A DNA stretch of 64,000 bases, from positions 558,001 through 622,000 of the forward strand of contig NW_026907680.1 of the NCBI RefSeq assembly GCF_028389875.1. Reading direction: 5' to 3'. Below, in pieces: positions 35,108 to 47,270 of this stretch. The DNA is from Rhea pennata. Lineage: Eukaryota > Chordata > Aves > Rheiformes > Rheidae. The position numbers were made by a program, and so were the translations under genes. Every line of letters starts with the position of its first letter. Positions within the stretch are counted from its first letter, which is position 1. The notes under the pieces were generated by a model. The model was given only the letters and a program-made list of their open reading frames with translations, did not search any database and was not told the DNA's origin.

Positions 35108-35738
35108 GCTTTAGGGGCAGAGAACAAATCCCCAAATCTGCTCAAATGTTGCAGTGACAGGTGAGACTTTTGGGGGTGAAACGCCTCAAAACCAGGGGCA
35201 GGGGCTCAAACACCCACTCTAAAACACAGCATTGGCCCCGGCACAGCCCCAGTTTGAATTAGACATTCACACTAGAATGCTTTCGGCTTTCGGCTAGACG
35301 GTGCCATCACCCACTAATAGCAGAGAGGACTGGGTGCTCCGTGGTGCCGTTCATTTCCTCCTTGGGTCGTGCTAGCTCAGGCAAACCCCGCTGTGAAGTG
35401 GCTGCTGCTCCATGACCTGTGAAGCAGCTGAAGGAGCACCAGTGTGTCCACAGATGACTAACCCTTTGCTTCTGTCTTCCCCAGGGGAACACTTTGTCGA
35501 TAGGCACCGAGTGGAGCTGATTGAACGTGTTGTTATAGTGAAAGGTGTCCTGGACCTCCTGCTCGGGGACATTCTGGACTTTGAGCAATACCAAAGAATT
35601 CTGGCGGAGAAACCATCCCACACCATGATGCGTGAGCTGTTCAGGCTGTTGCTGAGCTGGACTCTCTGGTGCAAGGATCGCCTGTACGAGGCCCTGAAGA
35701 AAAAGCCCCCACCCCTCGTTGAAGCCCTTGAGAAGTAA
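35108..35738 (+). pseudogene. PYCARD/ASC-like linker and CARD exons, arm B copy (linker broken)
   Basis: The linker exon at 35,108-35,160 is 53 nt, against 57 nt in arm A. Three bases are missing after 'ccccaaa' and one in 'ttggcag', so the frame shifts and a TGA appears near its end. The CARD exon at 35,485-35,738 (254 nt) is fully open and differs from arm A by a few substitutions, mostly around the loop after VELIERV and at LLLSWTLW. A transcript skipping the linker exon would need a different phase upstream. Most likely a decayed duplicate, but the undamaged CARD exon leaves room for another use. Confidence 0.7.
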
Positions 35739-35839
35739 TTTGCAGAGGCACTGACTGCTCTGTGATACAGAGGAGTTCTTCCATGGAGAAGCAAAGTTCC
35801 TCTAGGCAGCTCACAAGTGACTTCACAAATGGCAGCATC

Positions 35840-36565
35840 ACCAAATCACTGAATCAACGCATTGCTGAAGTTGGAAAGCACCCCTGGAGAACATCTGCCT
35901 CCACCCTCTTTTCTTTTATACCTGGAGGTATACCTGGAGCATGCTGACTGAGACTGTGTCCAGTTGGGTTTTGAGCAGCAGCAAGGATGGAGACTCACAG
36001 TCCTGCTGAGCAACTTGGTCCAGTCTTCCATCGCTCTTGCAGTAGAAAGTCTTTTCTTACATTTCAATGGAATTTCTTGTATTTCTACATGTGCCTGTTG
36101 CCTCCCATCCTGCCACTGGCTGTCACAGAAGAATCTGTCTCTGTCTTCTTTATGCCATGTCCGCATCAGGTACTTCTGTACATTCAAATTGCCCTGAGCC
36201 TTCTCTCCTTAAACTCTGAACAGGCCCAGCTATCTCTGTCTCTCCTCATACAGGAGATGCTCCAGGCCCTTAGTCTTCTTTGTGGTTGGACTCACTCCAG
36301 TAGGTCCATGTTTCTCTTGTGCTGGTGGACCAAGCTCTCCAAGTGCGGCTTCACCAGTGCTGAGCAGAGGGGAAGGATCACCTGCCTCCACCTGCTGGCA
36401 ATGCTCTTCCTGATGCAGCCCAGGATACCATGGCTGCTCTTTGCCACCAGAGCACATTGCTGGTTCATGGTCAGCTTGGTGCCCACCACAACCCCCAGGT
36501 CCTTCTCTGAAAAGCTCCTCTCCAGCACGGCCAGGTATCAGCACCCCTCCCTGGTTACGCACCAA
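35840..36565 (-). mobile_element. CR1 LINE, arm B copy of the shared element
   Basis: Inverted counterpart of 12,505-13,228, with the same truncation and internal decay, confirming that the insertion predates the arm duplication. Confidence 0.85.
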
Positions 36566-36944
36566 GTCCCTGCTTCATCAGGACATTGATGAAGAAGCAA
36601 TGGGAGACAGCGTGGAGCCCTCCTGGAGGCAGCTGCACAACACCTGCTGCTCTCCCCTCCGGCACTGAGCTTGCCAACACCCCTGCTGCCTCCCCAGGCT
36701 GGTTGCTCCTACCCAGGCACTAACAGCAGCCTTGTGGCCACTGGTGGCCTCTCAGGTCTTGAGGCGCAAGTGAGCTCACTAGCAGAAGCAGCAGCAAGGT
36801 TCCTCCTCCTGGCTTCCAGGTGGGTGGGGCTGGAATCACCTCCCTGTCAGCACTGACACCATTTTCCTGCTGCGAGGCTCCCGGGTGCAAGGCACAAGTG
36901 CCCTCACACTCAGCATCAAAGCCTTCTGCCTGCCACTGGTCTCT

Positions 36945-37870
36945 CCGGGCCTGAGGGAGTAGTGGCCTCGCAGTCAGCACTGCCGTCCTGGGCCTGCCAC
37001 TGTCCTGTCAGGTCCTGAGGCAGAAGTGACCTCCTGAAGTGGAGCAGCAGCAGTGGGCCTGCTCCTGGCCTACCAGAAGTGACCTCGGAAGCTCCCAAAG
37101 GGGCACTGGGCCTGGTGCTGGTGGTTCTTCGGGAGAAGTGGCATCAGAACCAGGAGGAAATCCACGTGCCTGCTGCTGGCCTAGGAGCTGATGAGGCGCC
37201 TCCCGAGCACCGCTGAAGCCAGGTGACGGCTCCTGCCTCTCAGGGACTGAGAAATCCTAGGTAGAAGAGAATTTCCGAGCTCTTTCTTCCCCGCAGTACA
37301 ACCGCTCTTCCTCAGCAGCCCTTGGAAGGAACTTCCCCTGTCCCAGCAGCCTGGGATCACTGCCCTCCAAGGGGCACGTGTGCAGCTGTGGGATGACAAA
37401 TGCAGGTGTTCGATGACGGCAGAGAACTCGCTGAGAAACTCGTGTTACTGAGACACCCTTTACTCTGCCCTTCAGCAGGGCTACAGCTCTGGCGTGACCA
37501 GCAAGTCACAGTAACCGAAAGCTTGGCTCGTCTGTCAGGCCAGCTTCTAGAAAGGATTGAGGAATGAGGAGGCGGGGACAGACACACCTGTATCTTAACA
37601 TCCCTGGACTTCTTCTCAGAGGAGGTGTCCCCGGAGTGGCAGCGTGGTTAGTCTAGTGCCTGAAAGCCTCTAGAGCTGCAACATTAAGGTATCTCCAAAC
37701 CAACGTGGCGTAGTGAAACTCGTATAACAAAACCACACTGTAGTTGTCTTGGCACTCCTCTCACTCGACCGTGCTTTTACAGCCACCTCCAGAGGCGCAC
37801 GGAAGCAGCAGCAATCTGTAGTGCCCAGCGCTGCCGGCTGAGCCCTCGGAAAGCTTTCGGCTTCACTACA
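36945..37870. other. Arm B-specific segment
   Basis: Arm A passes directly from sequence equivalent to 36,944 to about 37,871 (near 12,110-12,150). The extra 0.9 kb contains a loosely repeated 'cctcaggtcttgaggc' or 'ggtcctgaggcagaagtgacc' type motif in its first 250 nt and otherwise nothing recognised. Confidence 0.5.
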
Positions 37871-39084
37871 GGGTTTTCCAGTGCATGAGGACTGAAGTAG
37901 GGGACACAGAACAGATCCAGGAGCAATGTGCTCAGTGCTAAGAGAACGTTGAAAACGCTACATGTCTGTAGCAGGACGAGAATGGAAGGGAGCAGAGGGA
38001 CTGCTGTGGCTAAAAGGCAGCACCTGACTTGAGCAAGACCACACATGTGCTTCCATACAAAATACTTAGGCAGCTCCATTAAGCTGCAGAAGAAAGGTTA
38101 GCCAGTTGGTTACTCGCACGAGAAGGGACATGGACTTTACGGTGCCAGACAAGCTCCATATCCCTGCAGGCTTGTTAGAGGGAAGTGCAGTGTGCCTGGC
38201 AACTTTTGAAACCCCTTGGAGTTTAGGTTCAGCCTGCAGCAAGGATTTCTCACAGCCAGACCACTTAGTGGGAAACCATTACCGTGCTGTGTAAAGCAAA
38301 TATTTTTCACCAGCTTTGCATAGTCTTTTGTGCAAGCCACATCCTTTCTGCTCAGAATATCACGATTCCTCTGTATTGCCCTGGAAAGTGGAGTCCTGGG
38401 GTACATCTGCATTTGCTGCAGATCCTTCAGTAGATGCGTGGAGGCCAACACATGCACTTCCAACTTCACCTGCACCTGGGAGAGGGGAAAAAGATCCAAT
38501 GTTAGTTTTTCAGCACACACAGCCCAAAACATTTGTGGAAATAAATAGTACTTGGGAGTGGATGGTGCAAAAATGTAGAGAGATGTAAAGCCCTCAGAGG
38601 AACTCAAAATGAAAGGGGCCCATACAGAGGAAGACATTTGATTTTTTGTGTTTGATTATCACTCAATGGGCTCTTGAGTGAAGGAAATTCCACTGGATAT
38701 GCACCACACATTTTGTTTAAACCCAGAGACAACATCTTCTTACGCCGTTGGTCAGCTTAGAACACACACACATAACTTGCCCTGTCGAAACAGCCTTGCT
38801 TCCAGGAAAGCTCATCTACAGGAGTATTTAAACCAACCACGAAGACCCTCACTGTCTTCCTCCATCCCACATGATCTGATAAATTCTCAGAGGCCAATAA
38901 ATGACACTGCATGGGATGACATTCAAAAATGCCAGCGTTAGGCAATAGGTTTGTGGACATTCCAGCAACTGGCAAAAGCTGTAGAAGAACAGCTCAGTGC
39001 TGGGCAAGCAAAAGATCCTGGAGCAAAAAGCACTGCTCTGATGAGCTCGCTGCTTTGAAATAGTCCTGTCCCAAAGCAGGGACT

Positions 39085-41035
39085 GCAGAGGAGCAATTGT
39101 TGTGAAAGAGGTTGAATTAGTCTCTGGAGAAATGACCTTTGAATGATGAATTTCCATCTACAAGAGCCTGCAGTATCTGAAGATGTCCAAGGGGGCTGGC
39201 AGTGCTTAAAGACTGCTCGGCTTTTCTTCAAGAAAGCCCACCTTCTGGCCTGGTCAGTACTGCTCGTGCTTAGCAATGGATAAGAGCTGTGGCAAACATC
39301 AAGCACTATCATATTCACAGAACGTGCCTGTGCTATGCTTTCCTGCTGTCTATGCCCTACGGGTAGGCAGGGAGAGCTGAGGCCCCTGTGGCTGAGACCG
39401 CCGCTGCTGGCAGCTCCTGCCCCGGGCTGGGATGCAGCTGTGCCAGGCGCAGCGCTGGAGCCAGCTGCAGCTGGGCTTCCTGCCGCGGGAAGCAGCCTGA
39501 CCTGCTCCAGCACCTCGGGAACAGACATCTCTGGCTGGAGCCCCAGGAGACTAAAGCCCCGCGAGCTCTGCAAACGCAGCCACGTCTTTCCCCAGCTGGA
39601 GCGTGCGGAGCCCCGGGGGCTGGGAGAGCGGCTGCTGCCGGCGCTGCTGCCAGGCCAGGACCTGCCGTGTGACCGTGCTGAGGGGAAGGCGGCCGAGCTG
39701 CAGCCCCGGTGCCTGGGGTGAGATTCCTGCCCCGAGGTAGGGCAGGGACAGCTGGGTTGATGGTGAACATGAAGGTGTCAGGTGCACGCTGGCCTGGCAC
39801 TGCCCGCTTGTGGGTGCTGTGCATGGGCCTCGCCGGGGAGGGCTGCGTGCCAGAGACAAGGGTCCACGCCTGGCCCCAGTGGCAGGACAGCACCTGAGCA
39901 GCCTGCAATGACCCAGGCTGCAGCCCTGCTCTACCTGGGCTAAGCCTGGGCTGAAGTCTCACCTCAACCTCATCTACAGGTGGACACAGCAACCTGACCA
40001 GGCCATCAAGCAGCCCAAACACCTGCACAGAGCCTCCACAAAGGCTCTCTCTGCTTTCCATCCCACGCAGCATGTGAGCAGAAGCTGCAGTGATGCCAGG
40101 GCCATGGCAAGACTCAGCCAGCCCTGGCATGACAGGAGCTGACAGGAGCTCTCCCTGCACGGCCCTGTGCAGGACCTGGCCTCAGCTCTCAGAACCACAG
40201 AATCACAGAGCTCTTTGAGGTTGGAAGGGACCTGGAGAGCCTCTAGTGCACCTGCCCTGCTCACGCAGGGTCACCTAGGGCAGCTTGCCTAGGACCCTGT
40301 CCAGACGGCTTCTGACTGTCTCCGGGCATGGAGACTCCACAGCCTCTCTGGGCAACCTGTTCTAGTGCTCTGTCACTCCTCCCAGGGAAAAGGCTTATTC
40401 CTTTGTCTTCAGATGGACCTTCCTGGGTTTCACTCTGGCCTGTTGCCTCTCATCCTATCGCTGGGCTCCACTGAACAGAGTCTGGCCCCATCCTCTCGAC
40501 ACCCACCCTGCAGATACTTATACACATTGCTGAGATTCCCCCCCTCAGCCTTCTCTGCCCCAGGCTGAACAGGCCCAGCTCTCTCCACCGTTCCCTGTGG
40601 GAGAGATGCTCCACTCCCTTCCTGATCTTAGTAGCCCTTCTGGGGCAGGACTCCACCTGGTAGCTCCACGTCTCTCTTGTGTTGTGGAGCCCAGAATTGG
40701 ACACAGCCTGGAGGAGGAACTCCGGGACTCCAAAGAAGCTTTCTTTGATTTCCCTCTTACTTCTGGGAGCCTCTGGCATGGGGTTCTCCTAGACAGCTGC
40801 CTGTAGAGGCCAAAGTCTCCTCTGCTGCAGTCTAGTGTTGGCATCCCACATTTTGTGCTCTTCCATCCTCTCAGGATCCTCAGCTCCACACTCTCACGGC
40901 CACTGCAGCCAAGGTTGCTGCCAGTCCTGATATCCGCATGCAGCCTTCCCTTCTTTTTAAGTAGGAGGTCCAGCAGAGCCCGTCTGCTTGCTGGCCCTGC
41001 TGTGTTGTCTCTCCAGGAGCTCTCAGGGTGCATAA
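39085..41035. other. Arm B-specific insertion of about 1.95 kb
   Basis: Arm A has no counterpart between positions equivalent to about 10,420 and 10,475. The insert includes a GC-rich part (39,340-39,720) and a CR1 fragment at 40,197-40,725. Long frames over 39.3-40.2 kb on both strands are not supported by any recognisable domain or splice structure. Confidence 0.5.
40197..40725 (-). mobile_element. CR1 LINE, 3'-end fragment
   Basis: Reverse complement of CR1 with 'cacagaatcacagagctc', 'ggttggaagggacctgg', 'cacagcctctctgggcaacc', 'ccaggctgaacaggccc' and a truncated end near 'ttggacacagcctggagg'. It is inside the arm B-specific insertion. Confidence 0.92.
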
Positions 41036-43182
41036 AGTCTGCCTTTCCTTTGTCGGAGCCTGGGAAGCACACTGCATACACAAGTGGAAGGCCCACATCT
41101 CCAGTGGATCTGAGGAGCTTTCCTTCTCTGACAATACCTATGCAGACTCTTCCTGGGTGGTTGTGCAAATGGAGCCCGTAGGAGCCACAGTTATCTCAGT
41201 GTGGCAGGGGACAAGGCCGGGGAGTTCTTGTTTTCTTCTTGAAACTGTATGAGTAAAGAGAAAAGCAAGAATTCAACCCCTTTAGGAGCGCTCCTGCTGA
41301 AGGTGGCAGCCCAGCATGCCAAGAGGCCCACTTGCCTTCTGAGGCCATACTTGAAGACCGGGCTGAGAAAATTGTGGGCTTTCCCTGAGGGCTTTGGCTC
41401 CCCAGTATGGCTTAAGGCCTTTGTGATGAGGAGATCCCGCGCCCTTTTCCGATCCAAATCATGCTCCCATACAGGCAGCTGACTCTCTGCTGCGACAATC
41501 GTGGTCTGGAGGAAAACGCCAGCCCAAGATGTCTTTCTGCCTTGCTTGCTTCTGGTAGGGATCAACCTTTTCAAACAAACCAAAACCAGAACCACTCATT
41601 CCTCTCCATGTTATAGGCTCCCCAAATAAGAGCTACAGAAGGACCAAAGCACAGGGAATGGCTGGGCAATAAAGTGCCAGAGGGTATTTGCTGCAGGAGG
41701 AGTAAGGCCTCTTGGGGAGTAAATGACCACATCTGAACTTTGCATAGACCAGGGCAGGCTGTGAGCTAACAGCTCTTGGTCAGGAAGGAGAGGCAAGAGA
41801 GAGGTCGCTGAAAGCCGAATCTTCTTGCCCTGCAGAGGTGAGAAGAAGCCCAGCAGAAGTGCTTTGAAGAGGAAGAGAGAAGCCAAGCAAGGAGGCGCAT
41901 GTGACCCTGCCACAGGTTGACGGTGTGCTTTCAGCCCAAGGTGGGGGTGTGCTTCTGGAAGGACCAAGCGGGTAAAGGCTTTGTGTCTCCTGCGTCTGGC
42001 TGAGGAAGCTCCCAGGCCCCAGGCTGCTGGAAGAAGACCCTGTTGGGGCAATCACTGCATTCTTTGCGGTTCTGCATTTACTTGCTGCTGTTCCAGCCTG
42101 TGCTAGAAAGACTGTGCTGAAGCACCAGCAGCTCTCGCAACACTGGCCTCAAGCACTTAGTGAGCTGCAGTCTGCAAGCAGAACCTCCATGTACTTGCTG
42201 CTGCTCCAGCCTTTGCAAGAGAGGCCTAGGCTGGAGTAACATCTCGTTGGAGTCAGACCCTCTCCTCAGCCAGAGGTCTGTCTGCAGAGAAGGTAGTGCC
42301 TGCCCTGGGGCCTGTGGGGCAGAGGCTCTGCGGGCTGGCAGAGGCCATGTGGGGTTTTCTGGGAAGAAAACGTCTGCACTGGAGGGGAAGAGAGCTAAAT
42401 TCCCTAACTCTCCCTCCCACCGCACTTCTGCTCTACCTTCCTCCCCTTCTCGCACCATGGCTCCACCGCCTGCAGCTTTTCCTGTCAGCACCAAATGCCC
42501 TCTCCTGCGTCCATTGCCTGCCTTAGCCAACAGACCCCAGCCCACTTCTGGGGCACTTGTCTGTGCCCCAGAGATCCCTCCCAGCAGCAGGGCACTGCTT
42601 CGGGGCACGCACCTCTTGGCAGGTGCCAAGGAGCAGCTCCACAAAGGCTCCTGGGGCCAGCAGAGCTGCTGCTGCTGTGCATGGGCAGAGCAGGGGCAAA
42701 AGCACTTTCTGAGCTTCCTCACAGACCTGCTGACCCCTCAGCAGCCTCCCCAGTCTCCAGCTCTTCTCCAGCCTTGGCACCTCCTTTTCCCTTCCCCCCA
42801 AAAAACAGCGTGGAACAGAAAGCCAACACTGGGGAAACCTCTTTCCCTGTGGAGTCGTCCCTGCCTTGACTTTCCTCCGGGCAAGCTCCTGGGGCTGAGC
42901 AGCAGCTCTGAGCAGCCTTGCCCCACGCAGCCCCCACTCTGGGGCACTGTGATCCTGCCCTTTTGTGGGCTGCTCCTTCCCCCCACGGCTTCTCCCCGCA
43001 GCCCTGCAGGCAGTTGCCCAGGCGGGCTGAGTGCTGACCATCGCAGGTGGCAGAGGCATGGCCCTGGGCACCCTGACCTCCCAGGACACTGCTCTCAGGC
43101 ACAGCCCTGGGCACACCTGGCTGCACGCACACCCTGCTCACACAGCCCTGCCGCCCTCCCCGGCAGAAGGGAGCCGTGCCGC
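41036..43182. other. Arm B segment without a recognised gene
   Basis: Inverted counterpart of about 8,254-10,420. No gene recognised. The deletion joint relative to arm A is at 43,182-43,185. Confidence 0.45.
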
Positions 43183-43185
43183 CTG

Positions 43186-44750
43186 AATGCCTTTTAAACT
43201 CTGCCATGAGGACTAGGCCTCTCTTGCTGGCTGGGCAGCCCGGAGCAAGTGCCTGTCAGAGCCTGCTCTTGGCTTCTTTCCGCTGCTGCTTCTGCTTTCA
43301 GCTTCCAGACCTTTGGGAAAGTCAATGTAAGTGGTCCTTTTGGAAGAGGAGGGCCTTTTCTCCTAGCGCGTAGGTGAAATAAATGTGGATGCTGCTCATT
43401 TGCGGAGAGCAGTGCTGGGTGTCTCAGGGCAATTTTGGAGGCTGAGGAAAAGTCTGCATGCTCTTGTCAAGCCTTGTGAAGAGGGAGGTGTTGGTGTGAG
43501 CTTTGCCGCAGGGTGTGCGTTGTTTGCTCAGACCTGTGAGTATGCAGTTAGGCAGGAGGAAAGGCGGAGGATGTCTTTTGTGGCCAGGACAGGATCGAGC
43601 TTTGTATGTCAAAGTGAAATCGGAGCCCTGCTGGCAGCAAGGCCAAGGAGCAGAGGCTGTTTGCAGAGTTGTGGATGAATTTTGGGAGCTAGGAGCCCTT
43701 TTCTTCCTTTGAAGTCCCCTCTGGCGGCTGGCACCAACAGAGTGTGACTACACCCCACTGGCTGGCATCTCTGTGTGTCACTGAAGCATGACACACACTT
43801 GTGCAGAGTTGGTGGATGTGAATGCAAAGGGGAGTCTATGTGTGTGCACATACATGCAGGGCCTGGAAGAGGCAGGAGGGCCCTGTTTCAGGTGAGAGAG
43901 AGCCTCTGTGCCTGCTGCCACAGAATCCTTTGCCAACAATGTCTCCAGGCATGTAGAGCTGTGGTGAGCAGCCTAGTAGAGAGGAGTGAGGTGGAAGAGA
44001 GGGCTGCAAGGAATGCTGCTGGAGGGGAGGAGTGCCTTGGGTGAATATCTCCCCAAAGCTGTGGTGTTTCCCCTTGGGCAATGCCCTTCCTTTGACTGCC
44101 AGCAGCAAGGAGGAAGGAGGGTCATTTCCAGGCAGCAGTCAGGGGTGGCGAGCAGCAGGCTCGAGAGGATGTGCCCTTGGCTCAGGCAGCCCTTAGAGGC
44201 AAGGACAGGTTGTTTGGGCTCTTTGAAGAGGATGGGAAGGAGGGACATAAGTGCCTGAAGAGAGAAGGACTGCAAGGGACGGAGCAGTTATTCCCGGTTC
44301 CATTTCTGAAGCTTCCAAGAAAGCTTGTCCTTGGGGGCTACACAGCAGTGGCTACTGGAGTGCTCAGGACAGTGGGTAATGGTATGTCCTGGAGCCTGTC
44401 CTTGGAGCTGACGCTGCTGCTCTCCTTGGTGCCTGGAGAAAAAGTCTCAACTGTGGGCTCCTCGAGTTTTCTTTTGGGCATGTTGTGCAGTCCTGAGTGT
44501 CCTGTGGCACACATCCCCGCGGTGTGTATTTGCAGCATGCTTCCAGGAATTCACTCACATTCTGCGAAGAAGGAATTACTGGGCAGGAGGACGCAAATGC
44601 CAGAAGCTCGAGCAGCAGCTGCGTGGCCTGTACATGGCCATCAGAAGTCAACAGAGGTAGGTGCTCCTGATGGAGGTCCTTCTTTTGCCAGCTTGCTTTC
44701 TGCCAAAGCATTGTGCTCTGGGCACTGGCTGTAGAAGGGCCCTTCCCATG
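43186..44750. other. Arm B segment after the deletion joint
   Basis: Inverted counterpart of about 2,060-3,124. A plus-strand exon-like block after 'TATTTGCAG' (about 44,537) ends at a 'GTAGGTGC' donor (about 44,656) and reads LPGIHSHSAKKELLGRRTQM. It is one of the variable modules seen elsewhere in the array. Confidence 0.4.
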
Positions 44751-46700
44751 GGTTCTGCTTAGCCTTGTCGGACTTTCCCTGGGGCTTTGCTTTCAGAAAT
44801 GCCACTTGTGCACTAGTTTTACAATATATCTGTAACTCCTGCACTCTCCATGAACACACTGCTCTTTCTGGTGGCCATGGAAGCACTGAGCCTTTCTGTA
44901 ATACGAGATGGAGAGTTTTTGCTCAGCTGTGTGATTATTCAGATGCTTGGTCTGAACAAGAAAGGGATGTTCAGCCTTGCTCAACTGCCTTTCAGAGCAA
45001 AAGGGTGCTGACAGGAAGGTTTAGGGAAAGGATGAGCGCAGGGACTGAGAAAAACGTTTCCTCCTGGTAAAACAGATGTATTGCAGCCCCCACTGCTCTC
45101 TCTCATCCTCCCTAGCAGGCTGACCGACACATTTCCCTAGAGTTTAGTGAGCTGCCTTCCCCTGGGCTTCCCTCCCTTGAATTCTCTATAGGCAGGAACT
45201 GCTCTCTTAACTCAGACTCTCGACTCTTGCCCTCGACAAAAGCCTGCCAGAGCTTTTAGCCATTCTCCCCTATTCCCCCACAGCTGTTGTTGTGTAGAAT
45301 GGAGGGGCTGCAGAGCAAGAGCAAGGCTTGTTTCTGCAATTCTGAGAGGCAGCTTCTTCTCTGAAGCATGGAAACATGGGCTGCCCTTGTGAGCAGCAAG
45401 ATCCTTTCCTTGGCAGCATCTCACCTCTCTTTCTCACCTTTGCAGATGAAGGTGATGAGGGAATCAATGTTCACAGCCACTAGAGCGGCTCCTTTTTTGT
45501 CCTCTACTCCTCTTCCAAGTATTTTTCCAACGTGAGTACTTTGCCTTGCTTCTTTCCCCCCTGCCTGATGAAGGGAGCAGCCACCCAGCACAGGTTGGTT
45601 AGGGCTGCATTGCCAGGGCTGGGGCAGGCTGCTCTGAAAGTGCTTTGGGAGCAAGGCTTCCCAGCGGCTGAGTCCCAGTGACCTGCACGCATGCTCCGCC
45701 TTCATATGGGCTCTGTCTGTGGGGAAGGGTTCTTCAGAGCTCTGTGCTGGCTCCCACCTGCTCAGAGCTTTGTGCTTGACTGCCTTGATGCCTTTCTCCT
45801 TCTTTGACACTGGGAGCCCAGCAACCATCCATTGCCCATCCCTGAACACAGAGTCTTTGGGGCCATGGAGCAGTGGCTAATGCATGTGGCAGGACAGGGG
45901 TAGTGGTATGAGTTGGAGCCTGTCCTGTAGATGACCCTGCTTCTATCCTCACTGCATGGAGAGAAAGTCATGCTGTGGGCGAGCTTAGAGCTCTCTTTCG
46001 GGCATGATGTGCAGCCCTGAGTGTTTTATTTGGGGGTAGTCTTCACAGCTGTTGATGTACCTGCAGTCAGTGGAACCCCTGTGCTTCTGCTGCAGCACTG
46101 CCTTCTGCTGCAGAAGCAGGTGCCCAGCTTGTGAGGGGGGAGTGGAGATCCTACTCCCCCTGTGCTCATACCACCTCCCCGTGTGTATATTTGCAGTCCA
46201 TTCCCAGTCTCCTCACAGTGCTCTGCACAGAATGCAGCAGCAGGTGGAAAGAAACCACGTCCAGAAGCTAGGGTATGTGCTACACAGCCTGTGAATGTAG
46301 GCCATCAGAACACAGGAGTGGTAAGTGTTCCTGACTGGGGTCCTTCTTGTGCTAGCCTGCATTCTGCAAATGCATTGTCCTGTGGTTGCTGGTTGTACAA
46401 GAGCCCTTCCAGTGCCCTTCTTTGAGCCCTGGCTGACTTTGTCCAGGGCTTTGAGTTCAAAGGCAGTGCTCTAGTTTTACAATGCATCTCTCAGTGCTGC
46501 ACTCTCCATGAACACGCCTGTAGAGCCACTGGGGTCCTCTTTCTGGTGGCAGTGGAATTTCTGGTTCTTTCTGTGATAGAAGATGGGCAGTTTCTGCTTA
46601 GCTGCGTGATTATTGAGATGCTTGGTGCAAACAAGAAAGGGATATTCAGCCTTGTTCAGCTTTCCTTTGGGGCAAAAGGATGCTGACAGGAATGTTCAAA
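44751..46700 (+). repeat. CCDC81-like exon-module array, inverted orientation
   Basis: Two module units on the plus strand. The second one (about 46,190-46,690) keeps an exon-like block after 'ATTTGCAG' ending at 'GTAAGTG' and a frame after 'GTCCAG' reading FKGSALVLQCISQCCTLHEH and LFLVAVEFLVLSVIEDGQF. Nothing here resembles the HU domains. Confidence 0.5.
45446..45531 (+). pseudogene. 86-nt CCDC81-like exon module, copy 4 (plus strand)
   Basis: Flanked by 'TTTGCAG' and 'GTGAGTAC', 86 nt, open frame with MKVMRESMFTATRAA and Pro-Ser-Ile-Phe-Pro. The HU exons that should precede it are the ones missing from arm B, so it cannot encode a normal CCDC81-like protein here. Confidence 0.45.
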
Positions 46701-46888
46701 ACAAGGTTCAAAGGAGAGTGTAAGTAACCTTCCCTTCAAGAAAACCACCATGTTGAAGCCCGCACTTGCTGCTCCTGGAAGTGACAATGCCCTCCACAAT
46801 TTATTTGGCAGCAGGAGACATCGGAGACTGATCCCATGGGAAAGGCAGGGAACCCTGCTCAGGCTGTGATGTAGCTGGGGAATGTTGT

Positions 46889-47270
46889 GGAGCCCCTTGC
46901 TCTTCTGCAGCTGGGGCTGCAGAGTCCCTGCCTGCAGCAGCCGTTGTCCGGCGGGGGGCCCAGGCCAAGCCAGAGCCAGGGGCCTGGTGATTGCCAAGGT
47001 CCTGCAGTCTCCAGATGCTGATGAGAAACATGTGGAGAGCAGCGGAGTGGACTTGGAAGTGGGGCACATTGCACAGTGTGGAGTTGCCTTGCAGGTGCAG
47101 GAGGGTGCTGAGAATCTGGCTGAAGAAAAGCCCAGTATTCAAAAGATCGTCCAATACCAGCTGGGAGAAGACAAGCAAGTGACCCTGAAGGTCTACTTCT
47201 CCTGCCTAGAGGAAGAGGAGGAAGGACTGGACAGTCAAGAGGGGCCTTGCAAGACAGGGCAGGTATGTGG
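46889..47270 (+). CDS. Unrecognised acidic protein fragment (possible exon)
   Basis: A plus-strand open frame runs from about 46,960 to a good donor at 47,271 ('GGGCAG' then 'GTATGT'). A possible acceptor 'TTCTGCAG' ends at about 46,908. The translated part contains GVDLEVGHIAQCGVALQVQE, then AEEKPSIQKIVQYQLGEDKQ, then VTLKVYFSCLEEEEEGLD. It reads like real protein, with mixed hydrophobic and charged residues and an amphipathic beta-like pattern, and it ends in an acidic stretch. I do not recognise the family. It has no copy in arm A within the window, so it may be an exon of a gene disrupted by the rearrangements. Confidence 0.4.

Larger units (their letters stand above)
34690..46700. repeat. 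Arm B of the large imperfect palindrome
   Basis: Read in reverse complement, this region follows arm A (about 1-14,270) in order: CARD exons, the shared CR1, the 9-12 kb segment, the 2.2-3.1 kb segment and, more diverged, the module array. Relative to arm A it lacks 3,125-8,253 and the CR1 at 10,982. It carries extra DNA at about 36,945-37,870 and 39,085-41,035. Confidence 0.9.

Noticed and set aside
39340-40160. Long overlapping frames on both strands in the arm B-specific insertion
   Set aside because: GC-rich composition explains the open frames; no splice structure or recognisable domain.
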